64,000 nucleotides of DNA. It comes from Bacteroidota bacterium (GTDB taxonomy: Bacteria; Bacteroidota; Bacteroidia; Cytophagales; Cytophagaceae). Made by a program: the position numbers and the translations under genes. This document shows positions 55,003 to 63,810 of this stretch, piece by piece. The notes below the pieces were generated by a model. It ran no database searches and was not told where the DNA came from. It saw only the letters and a list, made by a program, of their open reading frames with translations. The first letter of the stretch is position 1. The number at the start of each line of letters is the position of its first letter. The stretch spans positions 124,001 through 188,000 of the forward strand of contig JAEWAY010000003.1 in the NCBI GenBank assembly GCA_023391415.1. The letters run 5' to 3'.

Positions 55003-55566
55003 ATGAATCAATTACCTTATCAAAACCTCTCTAAGTTTTCCATGCCTGCCAATTTCCGCGGTCGTCCGGGTTGGTACGTGCAGCTTTGGTGGCTGACGCA
55101 AACGCTTTTTTTCCATACCTCGCCGCAAGTGCTGTATGGTTGGCGGCGTTTTTTGTTAAGACTCTTTGGGGCCAGGATAGGCAGGGGAGTCATTATCCGG
55201 CCATCGGCAAAAGTAACTTATCCCTGGAAAGTAGAGATTGGCGATTATGCCTGGATTGGCGATGAAGTGGATTTGTATTCACTGGGCGAAATAAGGATAG
55301 GCGCCAACGCGGTAATCAGCCAAAAATGCTATCTGTGTACAGGGAGTCATGATTACAATAGCGAGGCCTTTGATATTCTCGCCAAGCCGATTCATATTGG
55401 GGAAGAAGCCTGGCTGGCGACTGACGTATTCGTAGCCCCGGGGGTTACGGTTGGCAAAGGAGCGGTGGTTGGAGCCAGAAGCAGTGTGTTTAAGGACCTG
55501 GCTGGTGGGTTTTTATATACTGGTAATCCCGCTCGGGTAGTAAGATCTCGCGAAAATGGTATTTGA
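55003..55566 (+). CDS. wcaF: Colanic-acid-type acetyltransferase (WcaF-like)
   Basis: A 187-residue hexapeptide-repeat acetyltransferase: FRGRPGWYVQLWWLTQTLFF at the start, GARIGRGVIIRPSAKVTYPWKVEIGD, catalytic His (about 116) in CTGSHDYNS and VGKGAVVGARSSVFKDL. It matches putative colanic acid biosynthesis acetyltransferases. ATG at 55003 chosen over a TTG at 54982. Base use returns to the host type. Confidence 0.9.
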   Translation: MNQLPYQNLSKFSMPANFRGRPGWYVQLWWLTQTLFFHTSPQVLYGWRRFLLRLFGARIGRGVIIRPSAKVTYPWKVEIGDYAWIGDEVDLYSLGEIRIGANAVISQKCYLCTGSHDYNSEAFDILAKPIHIGEEAWLATDVFVAPGVTVGKGAVVGARSSVFKDLAGGFLYTGNPARVVRSRENGI

Positions 55567-55688
55567 GATTGAAAGTATTGCACAATGACGGTATTATCAG
55601 TTCCCTTATCGAACTTTATAAAGTCCCGCCTACTTATTTCTTTCACCTCTTGACACTTTTATCTATCTTGCGGGTGATTTAATCCGCC

Positions 55689-56915
55689 ATGAAAATACTT
55701 GTCTACGGGATCAATTACCATCCGGAACTTACTGGTATAGGAAAATATACCGGAGAGTTGTGTTCGTGGTTTGCCGCCAGAGGGCATCAGGTAGAGGTAG
55801 TTACGGCTATGCCTTATTATCCGGGTTGGGAAATAGAGGGTGAATACAAGGATAAAAGGTGGTTTACAGAAAGGATCGATGGCGTCAAGGTAAGACGAGC
55901 GCCCTTGTATGTGACCAGGAGAATCAACGCCCGTAAGCGGATAGTTCATGAATTTTCTTTTCTGTTAAGTTCGCTGGTTCAGTGGTTTCGTCCTTTTTTC
56001 AGGCGATACGATGTGGTCATAAGCGTCTACCCTCCTTTGGTAATTGGCATATATCCTTTTATTTATCACGCCATTCATCGGAGGCCCTGGTTTTTTCACG
56101 TGCAGGATCTACAAGTGGACGCGGCCAAGGAGCTGGGGATGATCAGAAACCGACTGGTGCTTAATGGTTTGTTTACCATAGAGCGTTTTTTTCTGCGGCA
56201 GGCGACCAGAGTCGGTAGCATTAGTCCTGGGATGAAACGTAAACTGCTGGCCAAAGGTATTCCTGAAAGCAAATACATCGACTTGCCCAATTGGGTTGAT
56301 ACGGATTTCATACATCCGGCCAATAAGGATGAAGCCTTGAAAAGAACGCTGGGATTCGACGTTGAAGACAGGCTGGTATTGTATTCTGGCAATATAGGAG
56401 AGAAGCAGGGTCTGGAATTGATTATAGAGGTCGCGGAGCGCGCGCGGGCCATATCCGGATTGCATTTTGTGCTGGCTGGCGAGGGGGCGGCGAAAGAACG
56501 CTTAAAAACTCAGGTGACCCGCCTGGGGCTAAGCAATGTGCGCTTTTTACCTCTGATGCCCTATTCAGCGCTGACAAGGTTTATGAATATCGCCGATATA
56601 CATCTGGTATTGCAGAAAAAAGAAGCTTCGGATCTAGTGCTCCCTTCCAAGTTAAATACCATTTTGTCGGCGGGAGGATTAGCGATTGTTTCCGCGGTGA
56701 AAGATACGACCTTGTATAATTTAATAACTGAACATAACGTTGGACTTGTAATTGAACCCGAGTCTTCGGACGCTCTTCAGAACGCGATTGTTCAGGCCAT
56801 GGATTCACCCGGAATGGAGGTGATCAGAACGAACGCCCGAAACTACGCTCTGGAAAACCTGAACATCGATAAAATTCTTGGTAAATTTGAAAAACAGTTA
56901 AAAGAACTACTTTAA
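55689..56915 (+). CDS. wcaI: Colanic-acid-type glycosyltransferase (WcaI-like)
   Basis: A 408-residue GT4 enzyme. The start KILVYGINYHPELTGIGKYTGELCSW and VVTAMPYYPGWEIEGEY are the hallmark of WcaI. The donor domain begins LVLYSGNIGEKQGLELIIEV, and SDLVLPSKLNTILSAGG replaces the usual E-x7-E. It probably adds a sugar to the growing repeat unit. Confidence 0.92.
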   Translation: MKILVYGINYHPELTGIGKYTGELCSWFAARGHQVEVVTAMPYYPGWEIEGEYKDKRWFTERIDGVKVRRAPLYVTRRINARKRIVHEFSFLLSSLVQWFRPFFRRYDVVISVYPPLVIGIYPFIYHAIHRRPWFFHVQDLQVDAAKELGMIRNRLVLNGLFTIERFFLRQATRVGSISPGMKRKLLAKGIPESKYIDLPNWVDTDFIHPANKDEALKRTLGFDVEDRLVLYSGNIGEKQGLELIIEVAERARAISGLHFVLAGEGAAKERLKTQVTRLGLSNVRFLPLMPYSALTRFMNIADIHLVLQKKEASDLVLPSKLNTILSAGGLAIVSAVKDTTLYNLITEHNVGLVIEPESSDALQNAIVQAMDSPGMEVIRTNARNYALENLNIDKILGKFEKQLKELL

Positions 56916-56943
56916 TTAGTACCGCCACAATCCCAGTTGTTAA

Positions 56944-58341
56944 ATGATACGAAGAGGATATAGTAAATTTCTTGTGTTGATCCATATCCTGGGTGATATA
57001 TCATTGCTTAATTGCGCGTTTGTCTTCGCTTATTTTTTAGTGAATCGATTCGCTCCCTATCAGCAGGTTTCCAACGAGTATGTCTTATTGCATATTTTGT
57101 ATAATATCACCTGGATACTGGTTATTTCATGGTATAAGGTGACGGATATACGGCGCAATACGCGATTGGAAAATATCCTCAGCGCTACCGTCAAGTCTGT
57201 GTTGCTGCACGCCCTGATCACGTTGGCCGCGATCGCGGCGGTCAAAGGCGAGTTTTTTTCACGCGCGCACTTATTGTTCACCTATATATTGTTTTTGGGC
57301 GGCATTCTTATCTGGCGTCTGGTGTTTTATTACACCCTGCGCAGATACAGGAGTACCGGAGCCAATTACCGCAACGTTCTCATTGTCGGGGCGGGCGTAG
57401 TCGGCAACGATATGTATCACTATCTCAATTCCGACGCGGGATACGGCTACAAAGTCCTCGGATTCTTTGATGATAATCCGGAAAAGTCCCAGCATCCCGA
57501 TAAGATCCTGGGTGGTCTGAGCGACTTCGCGGAATATGTAAAAACCGTACGAATAGACATGGTGTTTATCGCGATTCCCTTGTCCCACCGCAAGCGTATA
57601 CGGGAAATCGTAAATATCGCGGACAACAATTTGATCCGGGTCAAAATTGTTCCTGATTTTAGAGGATTTTTAAATAAAAGAGTCAATATTGACTTCTATG
57701 ACCTGCTACCTGTGCTGAGCATTCGTCCGGAGCCTCTCGAAACCGCTTTTAATCGGGTAGTCAAACGCTCGTTCGATATCGTTTTTTCGGGTATGGTGCT
57801 GCTGTTTATTTTCCCCTGGCTGTTTCCTGTTTTGGCGTTGATGATTAAACTTTCCTCGCCAGGTCCCGTATTTTTCATACAAAAACGATCAGGTCGGAAA
57901 AATGAAGTTTTCTCCTGCCTGAAGTTCCGGAGTATGGCTGTCAACTCCGACGCGGACAAGCTACAGGCTACCGAGGCTGATCCAAGAGTAACCTGGGTAG
58001 GCAGAATGCTTCGAAAAACCAATCTTGACGAATTGCCTCAGTTTATCAATGTTTTTCTGGGCAATATGTCCGTGGTGGGACCCAGGCCCCATATGTTGAA
58101 ACATACCGAGGACTATTCCCGGATGATCGACAAGTTTATGGTCCGCCACCTTGTAAAACCGGGCATAACCGGCCTGGCGCAGGTCAATGGTTATAGAGGA
58201 CCGACGACCGATCAGCGGCGAATGTACAAGAGGGTCATGTATGATGTCTGGTATATTGAGCACTGGAGCTTTATGCTGGATCTCAAAATTATTTTCCTGA
58301 CGGTCTTTAACATGTTTAGAGGCGAAAAAAACGCGTTTTGA
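56944..58341 (+). CDS. wcaJ: Undecaprenyl-phosphate glucose phosphotransferase (WcaJ type)
   Basis: A 465-residue membrane enzyme that starts each repeat unit by moving a sugar phosphate onto undecaprenyl phosphate. Four N-terminal hydrophobic helices (about 10-120), a CoA-binding-like domain about 130-250 (VLIVGAGVVGNDMYHYLN), and the C-terminal bacterial sugar transferase domain about 270-465: KRSFDIVFSGMVLL, PVFFIQKRSGRKNEVF, KFRSM, LRKTNLDELPQFINV and GPRPHM. It closes the exopolysaccharide locus. Confidence 0.95.
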   Translation: MIRRGYSKFLVLIHILGDISLLNCAFVFAYFLVNRFAPYQQVSNEYVLLHILYNITWILVISWYKVTDIRRNTRLENILSATVKSVLLHALITLAAIAAVKGEFFSRAHLLFTYILFLGGILIWRLVFYYTLRRYRSTGANYRNVLIVGAGVVGNDMYHYLNSDAGYGYKVLGFFDDNPEKSQHPDKILGGLSDFAEYVKTVRIDMVFIAIPLSHRKRIREIVNIADNNLIRVKIVPDFRGFLNKRVNIDFYDLLPVLSIRPEPLETAFNRVVKRSFDIVFSGMVLLFIFPWLFPVLALMIKLSSPGPVFFIQKRSGRKNEVFSCLKFRSMAVNSDADKLQATEADPRVTWVGRMLRKTNLDELPQFINVFLGNMSVVGPRPHMLKHTEDYSRMIDKFMVRHLVKPGITGLAQVNGYRGPTTDQRRMYKRVMYDVWYIEHWSFMLDLKIIFLTVFNMFRGEKNAF

Positions 58342-58384
58342 GATGATTAATGATCGGCGGAAAGCTAATTTCTGAATTGAAGAG

Positions 58385-59062
58385 ATGTATAAAATACTAA
58401 TAGTGGATGACGAGCCCGATATCCTTGATTTGTTAAAATACAATCTGGAAAAGGAAGGCTATGAAATTTTGACGGCGTCGGATGGCAAAGAGGGAGTAGA
58501 GCTCGCCAATACATTTCAGCCTCACGTTATTCTGATGGACATAATGATGCCGGGGCTGGATGGTATAGAAGCCTGTCGTCGCGTACGACAGAATCCGCTC
58601 TTGGCCGATACCTTTATTCTGTTTCTTACCGCCCGTTCGGAAGAGTATTCTGAAATAGCGGCCTTTGATTCAGGAGCCAATGATTTTGTTACCAAGCCAG
58701 TCAAGCCCAGAGCGTTGGTGAGCCGGATTTCCGCGTTTTTTCGCAGAGAATCCGCGCCGGGCAAAGACGCCGTCTTAAAGTATAAGGATTTACGTATTGA
58801 CAGGGAAAGTCATACGGTGACGAAAGGCGAGCAAAAAATACTGTTGCCAAGAAAAGAATTTGAATTGTTGTTTTTTTTGATGCAGCATCCCAATGTGGTA
58901 TATACCAGAGATGATCTTTTGAGAAACGTTTGGGGGACGGATGTGTATGTAGTCGCCCGTACTATTGATGTGCATATTCGAAAACTGCGGGAAAAGATTG
59001 GAGAGGATACAATAAAAACCGTAAAAGGTATCGGGTATAAGTTTGATACCAGTGACGACTAA
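58385..59062 (+). CDS. OmpR/PhoB-family response regulator
   Basis: A 225-residue regulator. Receiver domain with acidic pocket D9-D10, phosphorylation site D52 in ILMDIMMPG and conserved lysine in FVTKPVKP; winged-helix domain from about 125 (LLPRKEFELLFFLMQHPNVVYTRDDLL and VVARTIDVHIRKLREKIGED). It is paired with the kinase 42 bases downstream. The PhoB-like form suggests phosphate or envelope sensing; proximity to wcaJ allows control of the exopolysaccharide locus, but no binding site is visible. Confidence 0.95.
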   Translation: MYKILIVDDEPDILDLLKYNLEKEGYEILTASDGKEGVELANTFQPHVILMDIMMPGLDGIEACRRVRQNPLLADTFILFLTARSEEYSEIAAFDSGANDFVTKPVKPRALVSRISAFFRRESAPGKDAVLKYKDLRIDRESHTVTKGEQKILLPRKEFELLFFLMQHPNVVYTRDDLLRNVWGTDVYVVARTIDVHIRKLREKIGEDTIKTVKGIGYKFDTSDD

Positions 59063-59104
59063 ATGTCTACGCTGAAAACTGACACTTCTGATCAGTAAGC
59101 CAAT

Positions 59105-60157
59105 ATGTTTTTCAAACCATCCATTATCGCCTTTTTTCTTAGTTTCGCGATCACGTTGATAGTCGGTTTGACGGTATTTCTTTGGAATGGTTTTTCTCTG
59201 AGTGGCTACTGGATAATTCCCGCGCTGGTGATGGTCGCCACCTACATATGCGGCTTTTGGATACTGAAAAAACTGGTTTTTGAAGAATTGGAAGCGATTG
59301 GACGGTTGTTGGAAAATATCAGGAAAGAAGATTATCGCTTTGAAAAAAAACGCTTTAACGATGATGGAAATCCGTTGAATATCATCAAAAAGGAAATATT
59401 TGATTTTGCCGAAAAAAAGCAAGCGGAGATCAATGAACTAAAAAAGCTGGAAACATTCCGGAGAGAGTTTTTGGCGGATGTATCCCACGAACTGAAGACG
59501 CCGATATTTTCCGCGCAAGGCTTTGTCCATACGCTCATCGATGGCGCCATTGACGATTTAAAAGTGCGAGACCGTTTTCTGGAAAAGGCGGCTACAAGTC
59601 TTGACGCGCTGAATGTGCTGGTGGGTGATCTGATTACTATCTCCCAGTTGGAGATCGGGGAGATTACCATGCATCCTTCCAGTTTTGATTTGCGCCGATT
59701 ATGCGAAACCGTGATCGAACAACTGGAAGACGCCGCTATCCGCCGGAGTGTACGGGTGCATATACATCGCTATGCTCCCAAATCGTGTTATGTACACGCG
59801 GACAGGAATCGAATGGGCCAGGTGCTGACCAATTTGATTATGAACGCGATCAAGTATGGAAAAGAAGGAGGGATGGTAATGGTAAAATTACAACCAGAGG
59901 GGCGCGAGGTTATGGTGAGTGTAAATGACAATGGACCTGGAATCCCTTCGGTTTATTTAAAACGGATTTTCGAGCGTTTTTATCGTGTCGATAAGAGTCG
60001 TTCGCGTGATTCGGGGGGAACAGGTCTTGGACTTTCGATCGTTAAGCATATATTGGAAGCGCATGATTCCAGGATTTATGTGGAGAGTACGGTCGGCAGG
60101 GGTACTACTTTTTATTTTAAACTAAAGTTGGGGAGAGTCATAAATGAAAATGGATAA
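59105..60157 (+). CDS. Sensor histidine kinase (PhoR-like)
   Basis: A 350-residue inner-membrane kinase. Two hydrophobic helices (about 6-28 and 36-56) with only a short loop between, so little periplasmic sensing surface. Dimerisation and phosphoacceptor domain with H128 in FLADVSHELKTP; ATPase domain with N box (LTNLIMNAIKYGKEGG), NDNGPGIP and GGTGLGLSIVKHI. It overlaps the next gene by 14 bases. Confidence 0.94.
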   Translation: MFFKPSIIAFFLSFAITLIVGLTVFLWNGFSLSGYWIIPALVMVATYICGFWILKKLVFEELEAIGRLLENIRKEDYRFEKKRFNDDGNPLNIIKKEIFDFAEKKQAEINELKKLETFRREFLADVSHELKTPIFSAQGFVHTLIDGAIDDLKVRDRFLEKAATSLDALNVLVGDLITISQLEIGEITMHPSSFDLRRLCETVIEQLEDAAIRRSVRVHIHRYAPKSCYVHADRNRMGQVLTNLIMNAIKYGKEGGMVMVKLQPEGREVMVSVNDNGPGIPSVYLKRIFERFYRVDKSRSRDSGGTGLGLSIVKHILEAHDSRIYVESTVGRGTTFYFKLKLGRVINENG

Positions 60158-60860
60158 ACTGGAAGATATTATTCTTTTTGAAAATGAAAACTATATAGTA
60201 GTCAATAAGCCTCCTTATCTATCGTCTCTTGATGAGCGGGAGGCCGCGGGCGATTCGCTGAAGGATATGGCCAGGGCGTATAATCCGGAGGCGACGCTGT
60301 GCCATCGTCTGGATAAGGAAACATCCGGCGCGCTGGCTATTTCAAAGAATCCGGAAGCGTATCGTCATCTGGCTATACAATTTGAAAACAGGGAAGTAAA
60401 CAAGATTTATCATACGGTATGTGAAGGTCTGCATGAGTTTGATAAGCTCGCCGTTGATCTGCCAATATATAAACTTGCCAATGGAAGCGTCAAAATTGAC
60501 AGGCAGAAGGGTAAGGAGGCCCTTACGTATCTGCAAACGATCAAAGCATACAAGAAGCATACGTTGGTGGAGTGCAAGCCCGTTACAGGCCGCTTGCATC
60601 AGATACGAATCCATATGGCTTCCGTTGGAGCGCCTATAGCGGGCGATGAACGTTATGGCGGGAAAGCGGTATTTCTAAGTTCAGTAAAAAGAAATTTCAA
60701 TCTGAAAAAGGAAACGGAAGAACAGCCTTTAATGAAGCGGGTTTCCCTGCACGCGTACGCGCTTTCCTTTCGTGATCTCGACGATACGCTAATCTCCGTC
60801 ATAGCGGAGTATCCTAAAGATTTCGCCGTGCTGGTAAAGCAATTGGAAAAGAATAGTTGA
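60144..60860 (+). CDS. RluA-family pseudouridine synthase
   Basis: A 238-residue RNA-modifying enzyme. The catalytic aspartate is D57 in HRLDKETSG, with the conserved VNKPP near 20-24 and TGRLHQIRIHMASVGAPIAGDERYGG in the C-terminal part. No S4 RNA-binding domain is present. Which rRNA or tRNA uridine is modified cannot be decided. ATG at 60144 overlaps the kinase end. Confidence 0.93.
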   Translation: MKMDKLEDIILFENENYIVVNKPPYLSSLDEREAAGDSLKDMARAYNPEATLCHRLDKETSGALAISKNPEAYRHLAIQFENREVNKIYHTVCEGLHEFDKLAVDLPIYKLANGSVKIDRQKGKEALTYLQTIKAYKKHTLVECKPVTGRLHQIRIHMASVGAPIAGDERYGGKAVFLSSVKRNFNLKKETEEQPLMKRVSLHAYALSFRDLDDTLISVIAEYPKDFAVLVKQLEKNS

Positions 60861-61073
60861 TTCGACAAGCTCTGGGCGTAATTAACCAATTCAGGATTTG
60901 TTTTTTTGAATAATAACTAATACTTTTGCGCCCACTCGATATAAGGCTGTTCCATGCGGCGTCCTGCTATATATTATTATAGTTAAATTTTCAGTTGCTT
61001 TTGAGCTATCGGAAAAAAGGAGGCGGAAGATTAAACGAAAGACGTTGCTTTCGAAAAAACTTTGCAAGGAATC

Positions 61074-61104
61074 TTGTATTTTGCCATATGAGTATTTATC
61101 TTTG
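61074..61104 (+). promoter_or_regulatory. Promoter of the rplM-rpsI-rpsB cluster
   Basis: TTG at 61074-61076, a 20-base spacer and TATCTTTG at 61097-61104, a good match to TTG-N(17-23)-TAnnTTTG. Transcription would start near 61111, 48 bases before rplM. Confidence 0.7.
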
Positions 61105-61158
61105 TGTCCCTTTTTGAGGGCATGTTTTAATATAGTGGAATTAAAGAGAAGACTATAA

Positions 61159-61605
61159 ATGGATAGCTTAAGTTTTAAGACGGTTTTCGCCAATAGCGAA
61201 ACGGTTAACAAGGAGTGGGTGGTGATCGACGCGGATTCCAAAGTCCTTGGTCGGCTCGCGAGCGAAATCGCGAGTATTATCCGGGGAAAGAGAAAAGGCA
61301 ACTACACGCCCAATGTTGATTGTGGAGACAACGTGATCGTGATTAACTCTGATAAAATCAGGTTAACAGGAAAAAAATGGACGGATAAGGAATATGTTCG
61401 TCATACCGGTCATCCCGGAGGACAGCGTTTCGCCACTCCCAAGTATATCAAAGACAATAAATCATCCAAATTTATTGTAGAAATGGCGGTTAAAGGAATG
61501 CTTCCTAAAAACAGACTAGGAAGAAAGCTTTTTAGTAACCTTTATGTTTACGAAGGAACGGAGCATCCGCATGTAGCCCAGAATCCCAAAGAAGTAAAAA
61601 TATAA
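61159..61605 (+). CDS. rplM: 50S ribosomal protein L13
   Basis: 148 residues, normal length. VNKEWVVIDADSKVLGRLASEIA and the stretch YTPNVDCGDNVIVINSDKI, then GMLPKNRLGRKLFSNLYVYEG, are family hallmarks. First gene of the ribosomal cluster, 10 bases before rpsI. Confidence 0.98.
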   Translation: MDSLSFKTVFANSETVNKEWVVIDADSKVLGRLASEIASIIRGKRKGNYTPNVDCGDNVIVINSDKIRLTGKKWTDKEYVRHTGHPGGQRFATPKYIKDNKSSKFIVEMAVKGMLPKNRLGRKLFSNLYVYEGTEHPHVAQNPKEVKI

Positions 61606-61614
61606 TTTGCATTA

Positions 61615-62001
61615 ATGGAAGTAATTAACACAATAGGTAGAAGAAAGACCGCTGTCGCCAGAATATATATCAAACCGGGCAATGGTAACATCCAGATTAA
61701 TGGTAAAGACTATAAGGTGTACTTTCCTACGGAAACTCTTCAAACCATCATTAATCAACCGTTCGCGGTCATTGGCGAGTTGGGAAAATATGATGTAAAT
61801 GCAAATCTGACAGGTGGAGGGATTGCCGGTCAGGCGGAAGCTTTAAGATTGGCGATTTCCAGAGCTCTGGTAGAAAACAATCCGGAAAGCAAGCCGGCGA
61901 TCAAGCAAGAAGGATTTCTTACCAGGGATCCAAGAATGGTGGAAAGAAAGAAATACGGTAGAAGAAAAGCAAGAAGAAGATTCCAGTTCAGCAAACGTTA
62001 A
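61615..62001 (+). CDS. rpsI: 30S ribosomal protein S9
   Basis: 128 residues. IGRRKTAVARIYIKPGNG at the start, LTGGGIAGQAEALRLAISRAL in the middle, and the basic C-terminal tail ending KARRRFQFSKR that reaches the ribosomal P site. Co-transcribed with rplM and rpsB. Confidence 0.98.
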   Translation: MEVINTIGRRKTAVARIYIKPGNGNIQINGKDYKVYFPTETLQTIINQPFAVIGELGKYDVNANLTGGGIAGQAEALRLAISRALVENNPESKPAIKQEGFLTRDPRMVERKKYGRRKARRRFQFSKR

Positions 62002-62010
62002 TCGAATATT

Positions 62011-62775
62011 ATGGCAAAACTTACATATAAAGACCTGTTGGATGCCGGTGTTCACTTCGGGCACCTTACAAGAAAATGGAACCCTAAAATGGCTCCGTAT
62101 ATTTTCATGGAAAATAACGGTATCCACATTATTGACCTGAATAAAACGCTTGCAAGTCTTGACGAGGCTTCCGCAGTCCTTAAAAATATAGTGAAGTCTG
62201 GTAGAAAAGTTCTTTTTGTCGCGACCAAAAAACAGGCGAAAGAAGTGGTCGCGGAGGAAGCGAAAAGACTGAAGATGCCGTACGCTACCGAAAGATGGTT
62301 GGGTGGTATGCTCACCAATTTCGCGACCGTAAGAAAGTCGTTGAAGAAGATGTCTTCCATTGATAAGCTTATGAAAGATGAAGCTTACATCAATCTCGCG
62401 AAGAGAGAAAAGTTGATGATTACCCGTGAAAGGGAGAAACTGGAAAAAGTACTAGGTGGTATCGCCGAACTTACACGTCTTCCCGCGGCCCTTTTCATAG
62501 TAGACGCTAAAAAGGAACATATCGCCGTAAAGGAAGCCAAGAAATTGAATATACCTGTATTCGCTCTTGTGGATACCAATACCGATCCAACAACAGTAGA
62601 CTATCCGATTCCGGCGAACGACGACGCGTATAAGTCAATTTCAATTCTGACTTCAGCGATCGGAAAAGCTATCGAAGAAGGACTGAATGAGAGAAAGAGA
62701 GAGAAAGAAGATACGAAGCTTAAAGACGAAGAAGAAAGCAAAAAAGCGGCTGACAGAGCGGAAATTGAAGATTAA
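62011..62775 (+). CDS. rpsB: 30S ribosomal protein S2
   Basis: 254 residues: LDAGVHFGHLTRKWNPKMAPYIF, FVATKKQAKEVVAEEAKRL, ERWLGGMLTNFATVRKS and IPVFALVDTNTDPTTVDYPIPANDDA are conserved S2 blocks. The C-terminus is an acidic/basic low-complexity tail. A terminator separates it from tsf. Confidence 0.98.
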   Translation: MAKLTYKDLLDAGVHFGHLTRKWNPKMAPYIFMENNGIHIIDLNKTLASLDEASAVLKNIVKSGRKVLFVATKKQAKEVVAEEAKRLKMPYATERWLGGMLTNFATVRKSLKKMSSIDKLMKDEAYINLAKREKLMITREREKLEKVLGGIAELTRLPAALFIVDAKKEHIAVKEAKKLNIPVFALVDTNTDPTTVDYPIPANDDAYKSISILTSAIGKAIEEGLNERKREKEDTKLKDEEESKKAADRAEIED

Positions 62776-62801
62776 TCTTACTGATTTGTAACAGCGAATT
62801 T

Positions 62802-62842
62802 AAAATTGAACATTGCCTAAAAAACAGTGTTCAATTTTTTTT
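62802..62842 (+). terminator. Terminator between rpsB and tsf
   Basis: AAAATTGAACA / TGTTCAATTTT stem (62802-62812 with 62828-62838) and a run of T. It lies 27 bases after the rpsB stop and 85 bases before tsf, so it likely lowers or separates tsf transcription. Confidence 0.85.
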
Positions 62843-62926
62843 ACCAATACCAGGCCTTTTACTGGGACGGACTATTTTCCGTCGTATTTTATAATAAATT
62901 CATTTTCAAAATAAATAATATAGAAC

Positions 62927-63757
62927 ATGAGCATTTCAGCGCAAGATGTAAACAAGTTACGTCAGATGACTGGTGCAGGGATGATGGATTGCAAAAAAGC
63001 CCTCACTGAAGCCAATGGCGATTTTGATACTGCTATTGATATCCTTAGAAAAAAAGGACAAAAAGTTTCCGCCGCCCGTTCCGACAGAGAAACTTCCGAA
63101 GGGGCTGTTTTCGTAAAGACTCTGAACAATGGTAAAGAAGGCATTATTGTCGCGTTAGGTTGTGAAACGGACTTTGTGGCGAAAAATGAAGAGTTCCAGG
63201 CGTTGGGCAACGCGATCATTGAAGTGGCCGCTAAGTCTAAGCCCGCTACCAAAGAAGAATTGAAAGCTTCCAAGATTGATGACCGGACTGTAGAGGAGCA
63301 TATCGTCGAGCTTGTGGGTAAAATCGGAGAGAAAGTTGATGTCGTGGCGTATGATATCCTTACTGGTGATCAGGTGGTGCCTTATATCCATTCCGGAGCG
63401 AAACTCGGTGTTTTGGTAGCTCTTAAAGGAGTAAACGGAGCGGATGTAAGTGAAGTCGGAAAAGATGTCGCCATGCAAATCGCGGCTATGAAACCAGTCG
63501 CTGTGGACAAAGATGGCGTAGATCCTTCTCTTATCGAGAGAGAGATTGAAGTTGGAAAAGAACAGGCGCGGGCCGAAGGTAAACCAGAAGCGATGCTTGA
63601 GAAAATCGCTCAGGGTAAATTGGGCAAATTCTACAAGGAGAATACCTTGTTGAACCAGCAGTTTGTGAAAGATCCTTCCATAACGATCGCTCAATTGCTT
63701 GACAATGTAACAAAAGGATTGACTGTAACAGAGTTTAAGCGTGTTTCTGTAAGCTAA
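62927..63757 (+). CDS. tsf: Elongation factor Ts
   Basis: 276 residues. It exchanges GDP on EF-Tu. The N-terminal VNKLRQMTGAGMMDCKKALTEANGD and the core ALGCETDFVAKNEEFQALGN are the family signatures. Length is normal for Bacteroidota. A terminator follows. Confidence 0.98.
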   Translation: MSISAQDVNKLRQMTGAGMMDCKKALTEANGDFDTAIDILRKKGQKVSAARSDRETSEGAVFVKTLNNGKEGIIVALGCETDFVAKNEEFQALGNAIIEVAAKSKPATKEELKASKIDDRTVEEHIVELVGKIGEKVDVVAYDILTGDQVVPYIHSGAKLGVLVALKGVNGADVSEVGKDVAMQIAAMKPVAVDKDGVDPSLIEREIEVGKEQARAEGKPEAMLEKIAQGKLGKFYKENTLLNQQFVKDPSITIAQLLDNVTKGLTVTEFKRVSVS

Positions 63758-63779
63758 GCTCAAGATGATATGTGTTTTG

Positions 63780-63810
63780 AAAGGCCACCTTACGGGTGGC
63801 CTTTTCTTTT
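63780..63810 (+). terminator. Rho-independent terminator of tsf
   Basis: AAAGGCCACC / GGTGGCCTTT stem (63780-63789 with 63795-63804) followed by a T-rich stretch, 22 bases after the tsf stop. Confidence 0.92.

Noticed and set aside
60891..61301. A 136-codon minus-strand frame overlapping the start of rplM.
   Set aside because: It covers the rplM promoter and 5' coding region and its protein looks like antisense translation.
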